DNA of 53,209 bases from Actinomycetota bacterium (GCA_018831265.1 JAHJCO010000013.1:1-53209), one strand, 5' to 3'; positions 6,467-15,465 are shown, counted from the first letter of the stretch. Translations and numbers: made by a program. The notes: generated by a model not told the origin, from the letters alone.

Positions 6467-8245
6467 TCACCGCCTGGAGTATTTCCTGCGAAGGTACGCC
6501 ATTGTCCGCTTGATTGTAGCCAATATCCCTTCCGAGGAAACGTAATGCCGGATCTTGGCGAGGCTACTTGTTACTGGTACTTCCCCATCTGAATGGATCA
6601 CGGGGATGTTCCCGGGCTCAACCCCTGTTGCCGCCTGCCTCTGAACTCCGGCGGCGATATCCGCGACCCTCGCGTATTCCTTTTCCAGTTCCCTCGCGTA
6701 CCGCGCGGCTTTATCAAGTTCGATCCCTCGCTTCTCTACTTCAACCTCCAATCCGGCCAGGTAAGCTCTCATCTCGGCGATATTGCGGACGTGCTCCTGC
6801 GATTGACGGTCCATGTTCTCGATCTGTAGGGCCATCTCTTCTATGCGCATGTACGCATAGCCCTCCTCCGTAAAGCCGCGCGTCATCGGCAGAATGTGCC
6901 GCCACTTGCGCCAGAACCTGCCTCGCACCTCCACGTAGTACGCATCATCATCGCCACCGATCTGTTCCAGATACGCGTCGGTCTTGCGGGTGCTACCCCA
7001 GTGCGAGACAGTCATATGGTTGCAATCGATGTTAGCGGCATACGCCCGATATCCCGCCTCGAGGTACTGCATGGAGAGGTCGAGGTCGTAGTAATGCATG
7101 AAACCGAGTGACTCGTCCAGCCTGAAGCCTACATTCCTCATCACCAACACGAAGCCGTCCACCATCGCGACCTCCGAGAACCGCCAGGTCGGCATGTAGC
7201 TTTTCACGTTGGGTAGCTCGCTCTGGTAGACGGTCGTCTCCATTTGAAGCTCGCCTGTCTGGTCGATCGAACGCCAGCCGCAGAGTCCTACTATTCCGAC
7301 GTCAGGCCGGCGCTCGAGGAAATCGACCACATGCTCGAGCCATCCCTGCTCGAAAATCAACGAATCGGCATGAAGTACACCGATATAGGGCGCATCGCCG
7401 CAGGCCTCGATCCCCAGGTTGATAGCCGCGGTCACGCCCGTGTTCTCCTTGTTCCTTATCAAGGCCTCAGGCGCCAGTTCTCCGATAAGGCCTTCATCAT
7501 CAAAGCCGTTGTCTATCAGAACAAGAGAGTAACCGTCGGTGACCTCCTCCAGCTGAGCGAACATCTGGCGCGTCTCTTCTTCTCGTCTGTACAACGGGAC
7601 CACGAACGGGACCGATGGTCTCTCGTTCTTTGCTGGTAGCATCTCCTTCTTCCTGAGGGCCGGCGAGTTCCTGTATCCGTCGACGTTCCGGGCGGTCAAC
7701 CGGTCCGTGAACCTGAATTCGACGCCCGGTGACGGGACCTTATGAGCGACACCGAAGGTCGAGAACGGGTGTGGCAGCGCGGGTATCAGTTCCTCGCCGC
7801 TTGCCCAGGTCTCGATCTGTTCGAAACCTGCCTCTCTTATCACGATCTCGAGACCCTCGGGAGTCATTCTCCAATAATCACTTGGATACCCGTGTGGAGG
7901 CATACTGAACGGGATGCTCACGATCAGCGTGCCACCGGGAATCAGGATCCTGTAAGCTTCCCGCAACGCATCCACCGGATGCATCACGTGCTCGAGAGTC
8001 TCGAGGCATAAGACCGTACCGACTGAAGCCGGTGCGAAGTGGCTGTGTTCCATATCGTCTATGACGTCGACTCCGGGACCAGACAAGAGGTCACAGCCGA
8101 TGTACTCCACATCGCCGAAGAGGTCCCTGAGACCCGCAAACTGCTCCTGGCCCTCGACCTGCACGGAGCCGAATTCGACCACAGGTCCCTGGAGATCCAG
8201 CTTTTCCACCTGCTGTTCTATGAACTCGAATACGACCTCGGTCAA
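6467..8245 (-). CDS. methyltransferase - GT2 glycosyltransferase fusion with coiled coil
   Basis: This 592-aa protein is a paralogue of the fusion at 3249-5702. An N-terminal SAM methyltransferase (VEFGSVQVEGQ, CLETLEHVMHP, YRILIPGG, residues 1-190) leads into a GT2 domain (VLIDNGFDD, NTGVTAAINLGI, DXD-like HAD, about 206-450). A coiled coil follows (about 470-545). The final 35 residues resemble the linker helix of the paralogue (the SEGILATIKR part). The sulfotransferase-like domain is absent. The TTG start overlaps the stop codon of the gene upstream (TTGA), with GGTGAG 5 nt ahead. It is the middle gene of a three-gene minus-strand operon. A role in surface polysaccharide synthesis is inferred. 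Confidence 0.82.
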   Translation of the reverse strand: MTEVVFEFIEQQVEKLDLQGPVVEFGSVQVEGQEQFAGLRDLFGDVEYIGCDLLSGPGVDVIDDMEHSHFAPASVGTVLCLETLEHVMHPVDALREAYRILIPGGTLIVSIPFSMPPHGYPSDYWRMTPEGLEIVIREAGFEQIETWASGEELIPALPHPFSTFGVAHKVPSPGVEFRFTDRLTARNVDGYRNSPALRKKEMLPAKNERPSVPFVVPLYRREEETRQMFAQLEEVTDGYSLVLIDNGFDDEGLIGELAPEALIRNKENTGVTAAINLGIEACGDAPYIGVLHADSLIFEQGWLEHVVDFLERRPDVGIVGLCGWRSIDQTGELQMETTVYQSELPNVKSYMPTWRFSEVAMVDGFVLVMRNVGFRLDESLGFMHYYDLDLSMQYLEAGYRAYAANIDCNHMTVSHWGSTRKTDAYLEQIGGDDDAYYVEVRGRFWRKWRHILPMTRGFTEEGYAYMRIEEMALQIENMDRQSQEHVRNIAEMRAYLAGLEVEVEKRGIELDKAARYARELEKEYARVADIAAGVQRQAATGVEPGNIPVIHSDGEVPVTSSLAKIRHYVSSEGILATIKRTMAYLRRKYSRR

Positions 8246-9291
8246 GTCTTCTCACCGCCTGTACTCAGCCTCTCCACCTCATCCTCGAGCGCGGCCACCT
8301 GCAGTCTGGCGGCTGAGACGGCCTCCTCGAGAGCCTTGATGTACGCTGTCTTCTCAGCGATGAACTCGTCTCGCTGCCTCACGATTGACGCGAGCTCATC
8401 GGCGTACGTGGTGGTTCGCTCCAGCGCCGCTATCGTCTGCTCGAGAGCTTCCTTGAGCTTGGCCAACTCCCGCTCGACGGCCTGAGTCGCCTCAATCCTC
8501 GCGTTGAGCTCGTCGACTCGTCCCTCGAGTTCGCGTACCCTGCGTTCCGCTGCGATCTTGTCCTCGGAAAGCTTCCTCACCCGATCCGCCTCTGATGCCG
8601 GAAACGCCTTTACGATGTACTGGATGGCTTTCGATTCAGGAGTTGTGAAGTACTCGATGATCTGTTGCCGTGGGACGGGACCGAACGGATCCAGCGTCCT
8701 TTCGAGTTCATCCTCGGGAATGCCGGATTCGGTCCAGTCCAGGGACTCGATCACGTAACCACAAGACTCCACGAGGTCACAGATGGACTTCCTGGTGAAG
8801 AACCGGAGATGTGTATCGTCCAGAATCCCGAAGTCGGCGTAGTCAAACTCGCCCCGCAGAAGCGCAAGCCTGATGCTGGCATGAGCGATATTTGGAACCG
8901 ACAGGCCTATGAATCCTCCGGGCGCAAGTCGCTCCCGGACATCGTTCAGTATTCTATGCGGGGATTTCAGGTGCTCGAGAACATCGCCGAAAAGGACCGC
9001 ATCGAACATCTCTCCAGGCAGGGCCTCTGTTATGTCCAGTGAGTCCATGTCGGCAATCACTACCCGTTCACAGGCTTCAGCAGCCTGTGCGGCCGCCTCC
9101 GGATCGATCTCGATACCTGTGACGGTGCAGCCCATCTCCTTCAAGGCACGAGCCAGATGACCGCGGTGGCACCCCACGTCCAGGACCTTCATGCCCTCGG
9201 CACACATCCTTATCAGCTTGGTGTGGCTGTTGTTCTCGACGGTGAGATCTATCTCGATCGAGTAGTCCTTGGCCATCTTCCCGCCATGCAT
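8242..9291 (-). CDS. class I SAM methyltransferase with C-terminal coiled coil
   Basis: This 349-aa protein has a Methyltransf_23-type domain in residues 10-230: motif I VLDVGCHRG (36-44), IEID acidic loop, FGDVLEHLKSP and LAPGGFIGLSVPN. From about residue 235 to the end it is a continuous coiled coil (heptads of Leu/Ile/Val with Glu, Arg and Lys), a feature shared with both fusion proteins in the cluster and possibly used for assembly. It is the first gene of the operon with 6467-8245 (4-nt overlap) and 5731-6459. The start may be ATG 9291 or the ATG five codons later; neither has a strong Shine-Dalgarno. Confidence 0.82.
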   Translation of the reverse strand: MHGGKMAKDYSIEIDLTVENNSHTKLIRMCAEGMKVLDVGCHRGHLARALKEMGCTVTGIEIDPEAAAQAAEACERVVIADMDSLDITEALPGEMFDAVLFGDVLEHLKSPHRILNDVRERLAPGGFIGLSVPNIAHASIRLALLRGEFDYADFGILDDTHLRFFTRKSICDLVESCGYVIESLDWTESGIPEDELERTLDPFGPVPRQQIIEYFTTPESKAIQYIVKAFPASEADRVRKLSEDKIAAERRVRELEGRVDELNARIEATQAVERELAKLKEALEQTIAALERTTTYADELASIVRQRDEFIAEKTAYIKALEEAVSAARLQVAALEDEVERLSTGGEKT

Positions 9292-9409
9292 CTCGTCGGA
9301 CTCAGAGTCTGGGTGTCATCCCCCCATGCGATATTAAAGGATAGCACAGGCTATGGTGCGAGGAATTCATGGTGCCGCCAGGACCCTCGTCCCACCGTCC
9401 ACCAACTCG

Positions 9410-10342
9410 CTAGATATACTCCGGGACCCAGCCCTGGAGGCGGCGGATGGACTCGGAGACCTCTTTCTCCAGCATGTCCTCGGCCTGCTGGCCCTCGGGG
9501 CTGGAGAGGATCTGGCGGAAGCGTCCCTGTATCTCCAGGTAGTCCTTCACGGGGCGTTTCTTGACCTTGCCCTCCAGGATGCGCTTGGTGGCGGCGGTGA
9601 AGCGGGTCTCGCCGTCCTCGTGCTCGTAGAGCAACCACATGCCGCTCTGTACGGCCATCCGGCTCACCGCTATCATCTGCGCCGAGGGGAACTTCCACCC
9701 GGGCGGGCAGGGGGCGAGCATCTCGATGTACTTGGTGCCCCGGATCTCCTTGGCCTTGAGCATCTTCTGGTAGAAGTCCAGGGGATAGGCCAGCGAGACC
9801 GTGGCCACGTAGGGGATGCGGTGGGCGATCATGATCTGGGCGATGTCCTTGCGGTGCTGGGCCTTGCCGCCGGGGGTGGTGGTGGTCCAGGCGCCCAGGG
9901 GGGTCGCGCCGCTGCGCTGCGTGCCGGTGTTGGAGTACATCTCGTTGTTGTAGCAGACGTAGATGAAGTCGGTCTCGCGCTCGGCCGCACCGGACAGCGA
10001 CTGGATGCCTATGTCGTAGGTCCCACCGTCACCTGCCCAGACCAGCACGTTTGGCTCCTCGGCCAGCTCTCCGCGCTTCACCAGCGCCTTCACCGCGGCG
10101 GATACGCCGCTTGCGCTGGCGCCGCCGGTCGCGAAGGCCACGTTCATCAGCGGGAGGTTGATGGCCGACAGCGGGTAGGAGCCCTGGAGCACCGAGGTGC
10201 AGGACGCCACCACCAGCAATATCGTGTCCTTCCCGAGCGCCTTGAACGCCATGCGCAGCGCCAGCGAGGACGGGCATCCCTGGCAGGCGGTGCTCCCCGC
10301 CAGGAACAGCTCCTCCTCGGGCAGGTCCTTGAAGCTGACCAT
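9410..10342 (-). CDS. porB: 2-oxoacid (pyruvate-type):ferredoxin oxidoreductase, beta subunit
   Basis: The beta subunit binds thiamine diphosphate and one 4Fe-4S cluster. Evidence in the 310 residues: TPP motif GDGGTYDIG (104-112) with downstream NNEMYSNTG and the QRSGATPLGA-TTTTPGGK stretch typical of PorB, and four likely cluster cysteines Cys20, Cys23, Cys48 and Cys212. The N-terminal GSTACQGC replaces the more common GHxACxGC. It is the last gene of porCDAB. Pyruvate is the likeliest substrate, but related keto-acid enzymes (for example 2-ketoisovalerate) cannot be excluded. Confidence 0.9.
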   Translation of the reverse strand: MVSFKDLPEEELFLAGSTACQGCPSSLALRMAFKALGKDTILLVVASCTSVLQGSYPLSAINLPLMNVAFATGGASASGVSAAVKALVKRGELAEEPNVLVWAGDGGTYDIGIQSLSGAAERETDFIYVCYNNEMYSNTGTQRSGATPLGAWTTTTPGGKAQHRKDIAQIMIAHRIPYVATVSLAYPLDFYQKMLKAKEIRGTKYIEMLAPCPPGWKFPSAQMIAVSRMAVQSGMWLLYEHEDGETRFTAATKRILEGKVKKRPVKDYLEIQGRFRQILSSPEGQQAEDMLEKEVSESIRRLQGWVPEYI

Positions 10343-10365
10343 CCTTCGTCCCTCTTCGCTAGCGT

Positions 10366-10383
10366 GGCGGACTGAAGTCCGCC
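10366..10383. repeat. GCGGACTGAAGTCCGC palindrome in the porA-porB gap
   Basis: An 18-bp inverted repeat (GGCGGACT/AGTCCGCC with a GA centre) lies 13 bp beyond the porA stop codon. The same core forms the right arm of the element at 480-547. It could form a hairpin attenuating porB relative to porA. Confidence 0.6.
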
Positions 10384-10396
10384 CCCAATCTTCTGC

Positions 10397-11611
10397 TTAC
10401 GGGCTAAGGAGCTTGTCGAACTCCGCGAGCATCTCCCTGGTTATCTCGTGAGCCTTGGTGATGTGCGAGTCCCCCCAGGTCACCTCGTCCGCCTCGCCCC
10501 TGAACGCTCTGTCGGCCGCCTCCCTGATCTGCTCGTAGGTCACGTCGCGCCCTCCCAACCCGACGATCAGGTTTGTCGAGGGAACGTCCGCGTGCCCGTA
10601 GAGGGCGGCCTTGACCTCGCTGAAGAGCGCTCCCTCCATGCCGTAGGAGAAGTCCCGGTCTATCACCATCAGGCCCGAGCGCCCCGAGCACAACGACCGC
10701 AGTTCGTCGATCGGGAACGGCCTGAAGAACCTCACCCGCAGCAGGCCCACCGCCCGCCCCGCGGCCCTCATCTCGTCCACCGCGACCCGGCTCTCGGCGG
10801 CCAGGCTTCCCATGGCGACGATGAGGTGCTCGGCGTCCTCCAACTTGTATCCATCTACCATGTCCCCGTGCCGGCGGCCGAACGCCCGCATGAACTCATC
10901 GGCGGCCTCGTAGACGACCTGCCGGGCGTTGTCCTGCCCTATCTGCATGGACTGGCGCGTCTCGCTGAAGTCCACCGGGTAGACGACCGACCCGTGGGTC
11001 ATCGGCAGCCTGGGGTCCAGCTTCCAGAGCGGCCTGTAGGGTGGCAGGTAGGCCTCGACCTCCTCGCGCCCGGGCACATCGGCGTCCATGTAGGTGTGCG
11101 AGAGCACGAAGGCGTCCATGTTGAGCATCAGGGGCATGAGGACCCGGTGGTCCTCGGTGATCCGGTAGGCCTGGATGACGGTGTCCACCGCTTCCTGGTG
11201 GCTCGCCACGTACACCTGCAGCCAGCCGGTATCGCGCTGGCTGATGGAGTCCTGGTGGTCGCACCAGATGTTCCACCCCGGGCCCAGGGCCCGGTTTACG
11301 TTCACCATCACCACCGGCACCCGTATCCCCGCCGCGTAGTGCAGCATCTCGTGCATGTAGGCCAGGCCGTGCGCCGAGGTCGCCGAGAACGCCCGCACGC
11401 CGGTCAGGGACGCCGAGACCAGCGCCGCGCAGGCGCTGTGCTCGGACTCCACCGGGATGTACTCGGCGTCCATCTTGCCCTCGGCTATCAGGTCCGCGAT
11501 CATCTCGATGACCTGTGTCTGGGGGGTGATGGGGTACGCGGGCACGACCTCCACGCCCGCGACGTTCGCCGCCAGGGCGATGAGGTGGTTGCCGGACTCG
11601 AGCACCCTCAC
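10397..11611 (-). CDS. porA: 2-oxoacid:ferredoxin oxidoreductase, alpha subunit
   Basis: This 404-aa alpha subunit has the N-terminal pyrimidine-binding domain (VVPAYPITPQTQ), the ESEHSACAALVSASLTG stretch with the conserved catalytic-site Glu, the FSATSAHGLAYMHE segment and MVNVNRALGPGWNIW, all typical of PorA, plus the domain II region near the C terminus. The GTG start at 11611 overlaps the porD stop codon (GTGA) and follows AAGGAGG by 6 nt. The open frame continues 51 codons upstream inside porD, but that part reads out of porD's frame and is not coding. Confidence 0.92.
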   Translation of the reverse strand: MRVLESGNHLIALAANVAGVEVVPAYPITPQTQVIEMIADLIAEGKMDAEYIPVESEHSACAALVSASLTGVRAFSATSAHGLAYMHEMLHYAAGIRVPVVMVNVNRALGPGWNIWCDHQDSISQRDTGWLQVYVASHQEAVDTVIQAYRITEDHRVLMPLMLNMDAFVLSHTYMDADVPGREEVEAYLPPYRPLWKLDPRLPMTHGSVVYPVDFSETRQSMQIGQDNARQVVYEAADEFMRAFGRRHGDMVDGYKLEDAEHLIVAMGSLAAESRVAVDEMRAAGRAVGLLRVRFFRPFPIDELRSLCSGRSGLMVIDRDFSYGMEGALFSEVKAALYGHADVPSTNLIVGLGGRDVTYEQIREAADRAFRGEADEVTWGDSHITKAHEITREMLAEFDKLLSP

Positions 11612-11850
11612 CGCTTCTCCTCCTTGACCATCTCGATGGCGCCGGTCGGGCACTCCACGGCGCAGATGCCGCAGCCCTTGCAGTACTGGTAGTCGATCTC
11701 GAGTGCTTCCTTCGTGAGGCACGCCTCGGGGCAGTACACCCAGCACAGCAGGCACCGGTTGCACTTATCGTCGTTCTTGACCGGCCGGAACACCCTCCAC
11801 TCGCCGGTGTCGCCGGCGCAGCCCTTCACGGGCCTGGACATGGAGGTCAT
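11608..11850 (-). CDS. porD: 2-oxoacid:ferredoxin oxidoreductase, delta (ferredoxin-like) subunit
   Basis: This small subunit has two 4Fe-4S motifs, CNRCLLCWVYC and CKGCGICAVEC, the second followed by PTGAI, and passes electrons to external ferredoxin. The preferred start is ATG 11850, 8 nt after AAGGAAGAGG, giving 80 residues. A TTG at 11880 would add ten residues and overlap the gamma stop region, and remains possible. It lies between the gamma and alpha genes. Confidence 0.9.
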   Translation of the reverse strand: MTSMSRPVKGCAGDTGEWRVFRPVKNDDKCNRCLLCWVYCPEACLTKEALEIDYQYCKGCGICAVECPTGAIEMVKEEKR

Positions 11851-11869
11851 GTAGCCGACCTCTTCCTTC

Positions 11870-12508
11870 TCACGGCTCAATGGGAGTCACCCCCGAGCGG
11901 GAGAGGTCGTAGTCGGTCGCGCCCTCGGAGACGGGAGCGCTCATCCCGGCTTCGACGACCTGGATCCCTTCCCAGCCTTGCCTGACCGCGCTCTCGTAGG
12001 CTTCCACGTTGCCGCGCCTGCCCGCGACCTCGCGCACGATGCCCAGGACGACATCCAGCGGCGCCGCGCCGGACAGCCTGGTCATGGCCCCCAGCAGCGG
12101 CAGGTTGACCATCGGCATCCCGTCGAACTCGAGGCCGAGCTCCAGTGCTATGCCGGTCGCGTCCAGGTAGAGCATCTCCCGGGAGAAACGGGCCGCCAGC
12201 CGCTCGGCCAGCTCTGGGCCGGCGTTCAGCAGGACCTTTCCATCCGGGGTCAGGCCGTCGGCGATCGCCATCCCCGTCAGGTCGCTGCTCATGATCACCA
12301 GCAGGTCCGGGCGGTACACCTGGCTGCGCAGGTTGATGGGGTTGTCGTCGATGCGCACGAACGCCTTCACCGGCGCGCCCCGGCGCTCCGCGCCAAAGAA
12401 CGGGAACGCCTGGACGTGCTCGTCGACCGCGTAGCCCGCCTGGGCCACCCAGTTGACCAGCGTGACGGCTCCCTGTCCGCCCAGGCCGTGAACCCTGATC
12501 TCGAACAA
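11870..12508 (-). CDS. porC: 2-oxoacid:ferredoxin oxidoreductase, gamma subunit
   Basis: This 212-aa gamma subunit opens with the family signature VHGLGGQGAVT, followed by FPFFGAERRGAPVKAFVRI and the LLVIMSSDLT region. The TTG start at 12508 follows GAGAGG by 7 nt. It is the first gene of the operon (gamma-delta-alpha-beta, the usual order). A promoter candidate lies about 80 bp upstream. Confidence 0.9.
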   Translation of the reverse strand: MFEIRVHGLGGQGAVTLVNWVAQAGYAVDEHVQAFPFFGAERRGAPVKAFVRIDDNPINLRSQVYRPDLLVIMSSDLTGMAIADGLTPDGKVLLNAGPELAERLAARFSREMLYLDATGIALELGLEFDGMPMVNLPLLGAMTRLSGAAPLDVVLGIVREVAGRRGNVEAYESAVRQGWEGIQVVEAGMSAPVSEGATDYDLSRSGVTPIEP

Positions 12509-12586
12509 ACCGCAACCTCTCCACTAATGCACAAAACCGCCTGGCGACATCTGCCCCGGCGGCCGTACCTCGGAACTGTCGGAAAG

Positions 12587-12614
12587 TTAATATTAGCACG
12601 AAAAGTCCGCTCAA
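12587..12614 (-). promoter_or_regulatory. putative promoter of the por operon
   Basis: Minus strand: TTGAGC (12609-12614), 16-bp spacer, TATTAA (12587-12592), in a locally AT-rich stretch. The predicted leader to the porC start is about 70 nt. The 77-bp inverted-repeat element lies just upstream. Confidence 0.4.
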
Positions 12615-12630
12615 CCCATGGGCGAACCGG

Positions 12631-12707
12631 GGGGTCGGACGTTTGCCATTGTCGTTGGACTACGCAGATTACGATAAGGACATAACACAATGAAAACGTC
12701 CGACGCC
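12631..12707. repeat. 77-bp inverted-repeat element (copy B)
   Basis: The ends are GGGGTCGGACGTTTG (left) and, inverted, GGCGTCGGACGTTTT (right); the complementarity continues imperfectly inward, so the whole unit can fold back. Hand alignment with the reverse complement of 31260-31336 gives 70 of 77 identical bases and no gaps. It lies 23 bp past the ricT stop codon and upstream of the por promoter. Confidence 0.85.
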
Positions 12708-12730
12708 CTTCTCGGTTTTCGAGCCCCGCC

Positions 12731-13621
12731 TCAGAAGCTGTCGGGCCCCTCCTGCGGTGGAGGCTCGCCGGGCGGGGCGCCCTGGGGCCTTCGGCGGCCG
12801 CGGCCCTTTCGGGACCTGGAGTCCCTGCTCGTGGCGATATCGTCGAGGGGCACGTCCACCCTGCGCCCGTTCTCCAGCTCGACGGTCACCAGGCCCCGCG
12901 GGACGTGGTAGCCGACCACCCTGCCGGGCTCACCCTCCACCTGGGTCTCGGTGCCCAGGGCCGGGGCGCTCTGGTTGAACTGCTCGTAGGCCTCGACCTC
13001 GTACTTCAGACAGCACATCAGCCGCCCGCAGATGCCGCTGATCTTGGCGGGGTTCAGCGGCAGGTCCTGCTCCTTGGCCATCTTGATGGACACGGGGTTG
13101 AAGTCCGAGAGGAAGAGACTGCAACAAAGGTCGCGCCCGCACGGTCCCAGCCCCCCGACCATCTTGGCCTCGTCCCGCACCCCCACCTGCCGGAGTTCGA
13201 TGCGCGCCTTGAGGGTGGAGGCCAGGTCCTTGACCAGCTCGCGGAAGTCGACCCGGCCCTCGGCGGTGAAGTAGAAGACGATGCTGGAGCCGTCGAACAC
13301 GTAGTCGACGTCCACCAGCTTCATCGGGAGCTTGTGCTGCGTGATGAGGCGGCGCGCGGTGCGGTACGCCTCCTCCTTGCGGACCATGTTCTCCTTCTGC
13401 CGCTCCCGGTCTCTCGGGGTAGCGCGGCGCATGATCTTCTTGAGGCTCTCGCCGAACTCCGATCCGTCGGCCTCCCTGATCGGGCTGACCACCCTACCAA
13501 AGCCGACCCCCCGGGAGGCCGGCACTATCACCTCGTTCCCGGGGACGAGGGTGAGCCCCTCCGGGTCGTAGTAGTAGACCTTGCCGCCGGGCCTGAACGA
13601 CACTCCAACGACCTTAGGCAT
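12731..13621 (-). CDS. ricT: PSP1 domain protein RicT (YaaT)
   Basis: This 296-aa protein has the PSP1 fold with the two cysteine motifs CGRDLCC (161-167) and CGRLMCC (198-204) that in B. subtilis RicT take part in 4Fe-4S binding within the RicAFT complex, which adjusts RNase Y-dependent mRNA maturation. The C-terminal 35 residues are a basic then Pro/Gly-rich tail. The start overlaps the end of holB by 8 nt, and tmk-holB-ricT is a common bacterial gene order. In this lineage the protein's role in mRNA processing is inferred from the family. Confidence 0.9.
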   Translation of the reverse strand: MPKVVGVSFRPGGKVYYYDPEGLTLVPGNEVIVPASRGVGFGRVVSPIREADGSEFGESLKKIMRRATPRDRERQKENMVRKEEAYRTARRLITQHKLPMKLVDVDYVFDGSSIVFYFTAEGRVDFRELVKDLASTLKARIELRQVGVRDEAKMVGGLGPCGRDLCCSLFLSDFNPVSIKMAKEQDLPLNPAKISGICGRLMCCLKYEVEAYEQFNQSAPALGTETQVEGEPGRVVGYHVPRGLVTVELENGRRVDVPLDDIATSRDSRSRKGRGRRRPQGAPPGEPPPQEGPDSF

Positions 13622-14738
13622 AGAGCGCCTCCTGGAGCCCGAGCAACGTGCTCTCGAGGTTCAGCTGCACCGGCACGTTCCGCTCGGCCGCCAGGATACC
13701 CCCGGCAAGCAGGTCTATCGAATCCAGCAGTCTCCTGGTCGGGATGACCTCCGCCTCCTCTTCTATCTCGCCGGTGAGGTCCCTGTTGACAAGCAGCCCC
13801 GGGTCCCCACCCTCCTTCATAACGAGAATATCACGATACCACCAGGACAGCGTCGTCATGATCTCCTCCACACCGCGGGTCTCCTCCTTGACGCGCTCCC
13901 GGGACAGGGCCTCGTCGAGGTCCTTTGAGAGCCTCCGCACCACGCCGGCGTCGAGGCTGCCGTCCTCCAGGTCCCTCTTCCGCTGCTGGTAGGTCGCGCT
14001 CAGCTCCTCCACCGGCGCGCGCACCTCACGGTACAGCTCACTCGCCATCTGCAGGACGTCGTTGAGCTCCGCCCGTTTGAGGGCTCTCGCCGCCTTTATC
14101 ACGTTGTCGCGCCTTGCAAGCCTCCACTGCTCGTCGCACCAGTCCAGCGCCCTGCCCAGGACGCCCCCGGTCAGCCTGACGACCAGGTCGGCCCTCTCCT
14201 CCGAGATCCCCTTGCGCTCCATGATGTAGGTCTTGAGCTGCTCCAGGGGCACGTTGGCGAAGGAGACCTCCTGGCAGCGGGACCGTATGGTGGGAAGCAC
14301 GCCCGCGGGGTTGGCGGTGACCAGGATGAATACCACGTCGCCGGGCGGCTCCTCCAGCACCTTGAGCAGGGTGGAGGCGCCCTCCTCCCACATCCTCTCG
14401 GCGCCCTTGAATATGTAGACCTTGCGAGCGCCCTCGGACGGCTTCATGAAGGCGTCCATGCGGACCTCGCGGACCGTCTCCACGGGGATGTTCTTGCCCG
14501 CCGGCCTTATCACCCGCACGTCGGGGTGCTTCTCCTGCATCACCCTCCGGCAGACGTTGCACTCCCCGCACCCTCCCTCGGGGCATAGCATCGAGGCGGC
14601 GAGCGTCCGCGCGACGATGAACTTGCCGACGCCGGAGGGCCCGGTGAACAGGTAGGCGTGGTGGACGCGGTCCTGCTCGACGGAGTTCTTCAGACTGAGG
14701 CATACGGCGGAATGGCCGACCACGTTATCCCACAGCAT
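13614..14738 (-). CDS. holB: DNA polymerase III delta' subunit
   Basis: This 374-aa clamp-loader protein has a RuvB/AAA+ fold: P-loop GPSGVGKF (33-40), a four-Cys zinc module at about 52-63 (CPEGGCGECNVC), LLKVLEEPP and the sensor/arginine-finger stretch IRSRC. The last P-loop residue is Phe instead of Ser/Thr, consistent with the non-hydrolysing role of delta'. It lies 18 bp downstream of tmk and overlaps ricT. Only the N-terminal two thirds are strongly conserved, as usual for this subunit. Confidence 0.9.
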   Translation of the reverse strand: MLWDNVVGHSAVCLSLKNSVEQDRVHHAYLFTGPSGVGKFIVARTLAASMLCPEGGCGECNVCRRVMQEKHPDVRVIRPAGKNIPVETVREVRMDAFMKPSEGARKVYIFKGAERMWEEGASTLLKVLEEPPGDVVFILVTANPAGVLPTIRSRCQEVSFANVPLEQLKTYIMERKGISEERADLVVRLTGGVLGRALDWCDEQWRLARRDNVIKAARALKRAELNDVLQMASELYREVRAPVEELSATYQQRKRDLEDGSLDAGVVRRLSKDLDEALSRERVKEETRGVEEIMTTLSWWYRDILVMKEGGDPGLLVNRDLTGEIEEEAEVIPTRRLLDSIDLLAGGILAAERNVPVQLNLESTLLGLQEALYA

Positions 14739-14756
14739 CGATGCCTTCCTGGGGCC

Positions 14757-15431
14757 CTACACGACCATCCGGGAGATGTGCGAGATCACCCGATCGTGCA
14801 CGTCCTCGGGGCCACCGCGGGCGTCGACCACCACCATCCGGTAGGAGAATATCCTGATCAGCATGCTGTATGCGTAGCGCACGTTCTCGTGGAAGGCGAG
14901 CTCCTCCTGTTCGATCCGGTCCTCCCCCCTGACGCGGGCGAGGCCGTCCTTGACCGACATGTCGAGGAACACGGTCAAATTGGGCTCCAGGTCCCCGGTG
15001 GCCCAGTCGTTCAGGTTCTTCACCGCTTCCAGCCCGCAGCCCCTGGCGACGCCCTGGTAGGCCAGGGAGCTATCGGTATAGCGGTCGGCAACGACTATGT
15101 TGCCCTCGCGCAGGGCCGGCCGGATGACGTCGCGCACCAGCTGGGCCCGGGCCGCCGCGAACAGCAGCGCCTCGGCGATCGGGGCCAGCTCTCCCGTCTG
15201 GGGGTCCAGCAGGATCTCCCGGATGCGCTCGCCGGCGTCGGTGCCGCCGGGTTCCCGTACCAGCGTCACGGTCTTGCCGCGCTCCTCGAGGTACCCCTTA
15301 AGCATCTCCGCCTGAGTGCTCTTCCCGCTGCCCTCGCAGCCCTCGAGCGAGATGAGGGTCCCCTTCAGCTCACCGGTCCCCTTGAACGGGCTCAGACCAC
15401 CCGTGGAGATGCCCAGGATGCCGTCGTCCAA
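14757..15431 (-). CDS. tmk: thymidylate kinase
   Basis: This enzyme phosphorylates dTMP to dTDP. The 224 residues contain the P-loop LEGCEGSGKST (29-39), the DRYTDSS motif, LVREPGGT and a lid region GEDRIEQE. The TTG start at 15431 has a near-perfect AAGGAGG 6 nt upstream, so the 22-residue N-terminal extension before the usual start appears real. It is the first gene of the tmk-holB-ricT operon, with a TATAAT box about 30 bp upstream. Confidence 0.92.
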   Translation of the reverse strand: MDDGILGISTGGLSPFKGTGELKGTLISLEGCEGSGKSTQAEMLKGYLEERGKTVTLVREPGGTDAGERIREILLDPQTGELAPIAEALLFAAARAQLVRDVIRPALREGNIVVADRYTDSSLAYQGVARGCGLEAVKNLNDWATGDLEPNLTVFLDMSVKDGLARVRGEDRIEQEELAFHENVRYAYSMLIRIFSYRMVVVDARGGPEDVHDRVISHISRMVV

Positions 15432-15459
15432 CTACTCCCTCCTTAGTACTACGAGAGGG

Positions 15460-15465
15460 ATTATA
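15460..15465 (-). promoter_or_regulatory. putative -10 box of the tmk-holB-ricT operon
   Basis: On the minus strand, TATAAT at 15460-15465, directly preceded by TG, stands 28 bp before the tmk start codon. No convincing -35 box is seen at the right distance. Elements between it and the fumB stop codon are described separately. Confidence 0.45.

Noticed and set aside
10448..11692. 414-codon plus-strand open frame opposite porA
   Set aside because: It is an antisense shadow of the high-GC porA gene. The predicted protein is Val/His/Arg/Gly-biased and has no ribosome site or recognisable motif.
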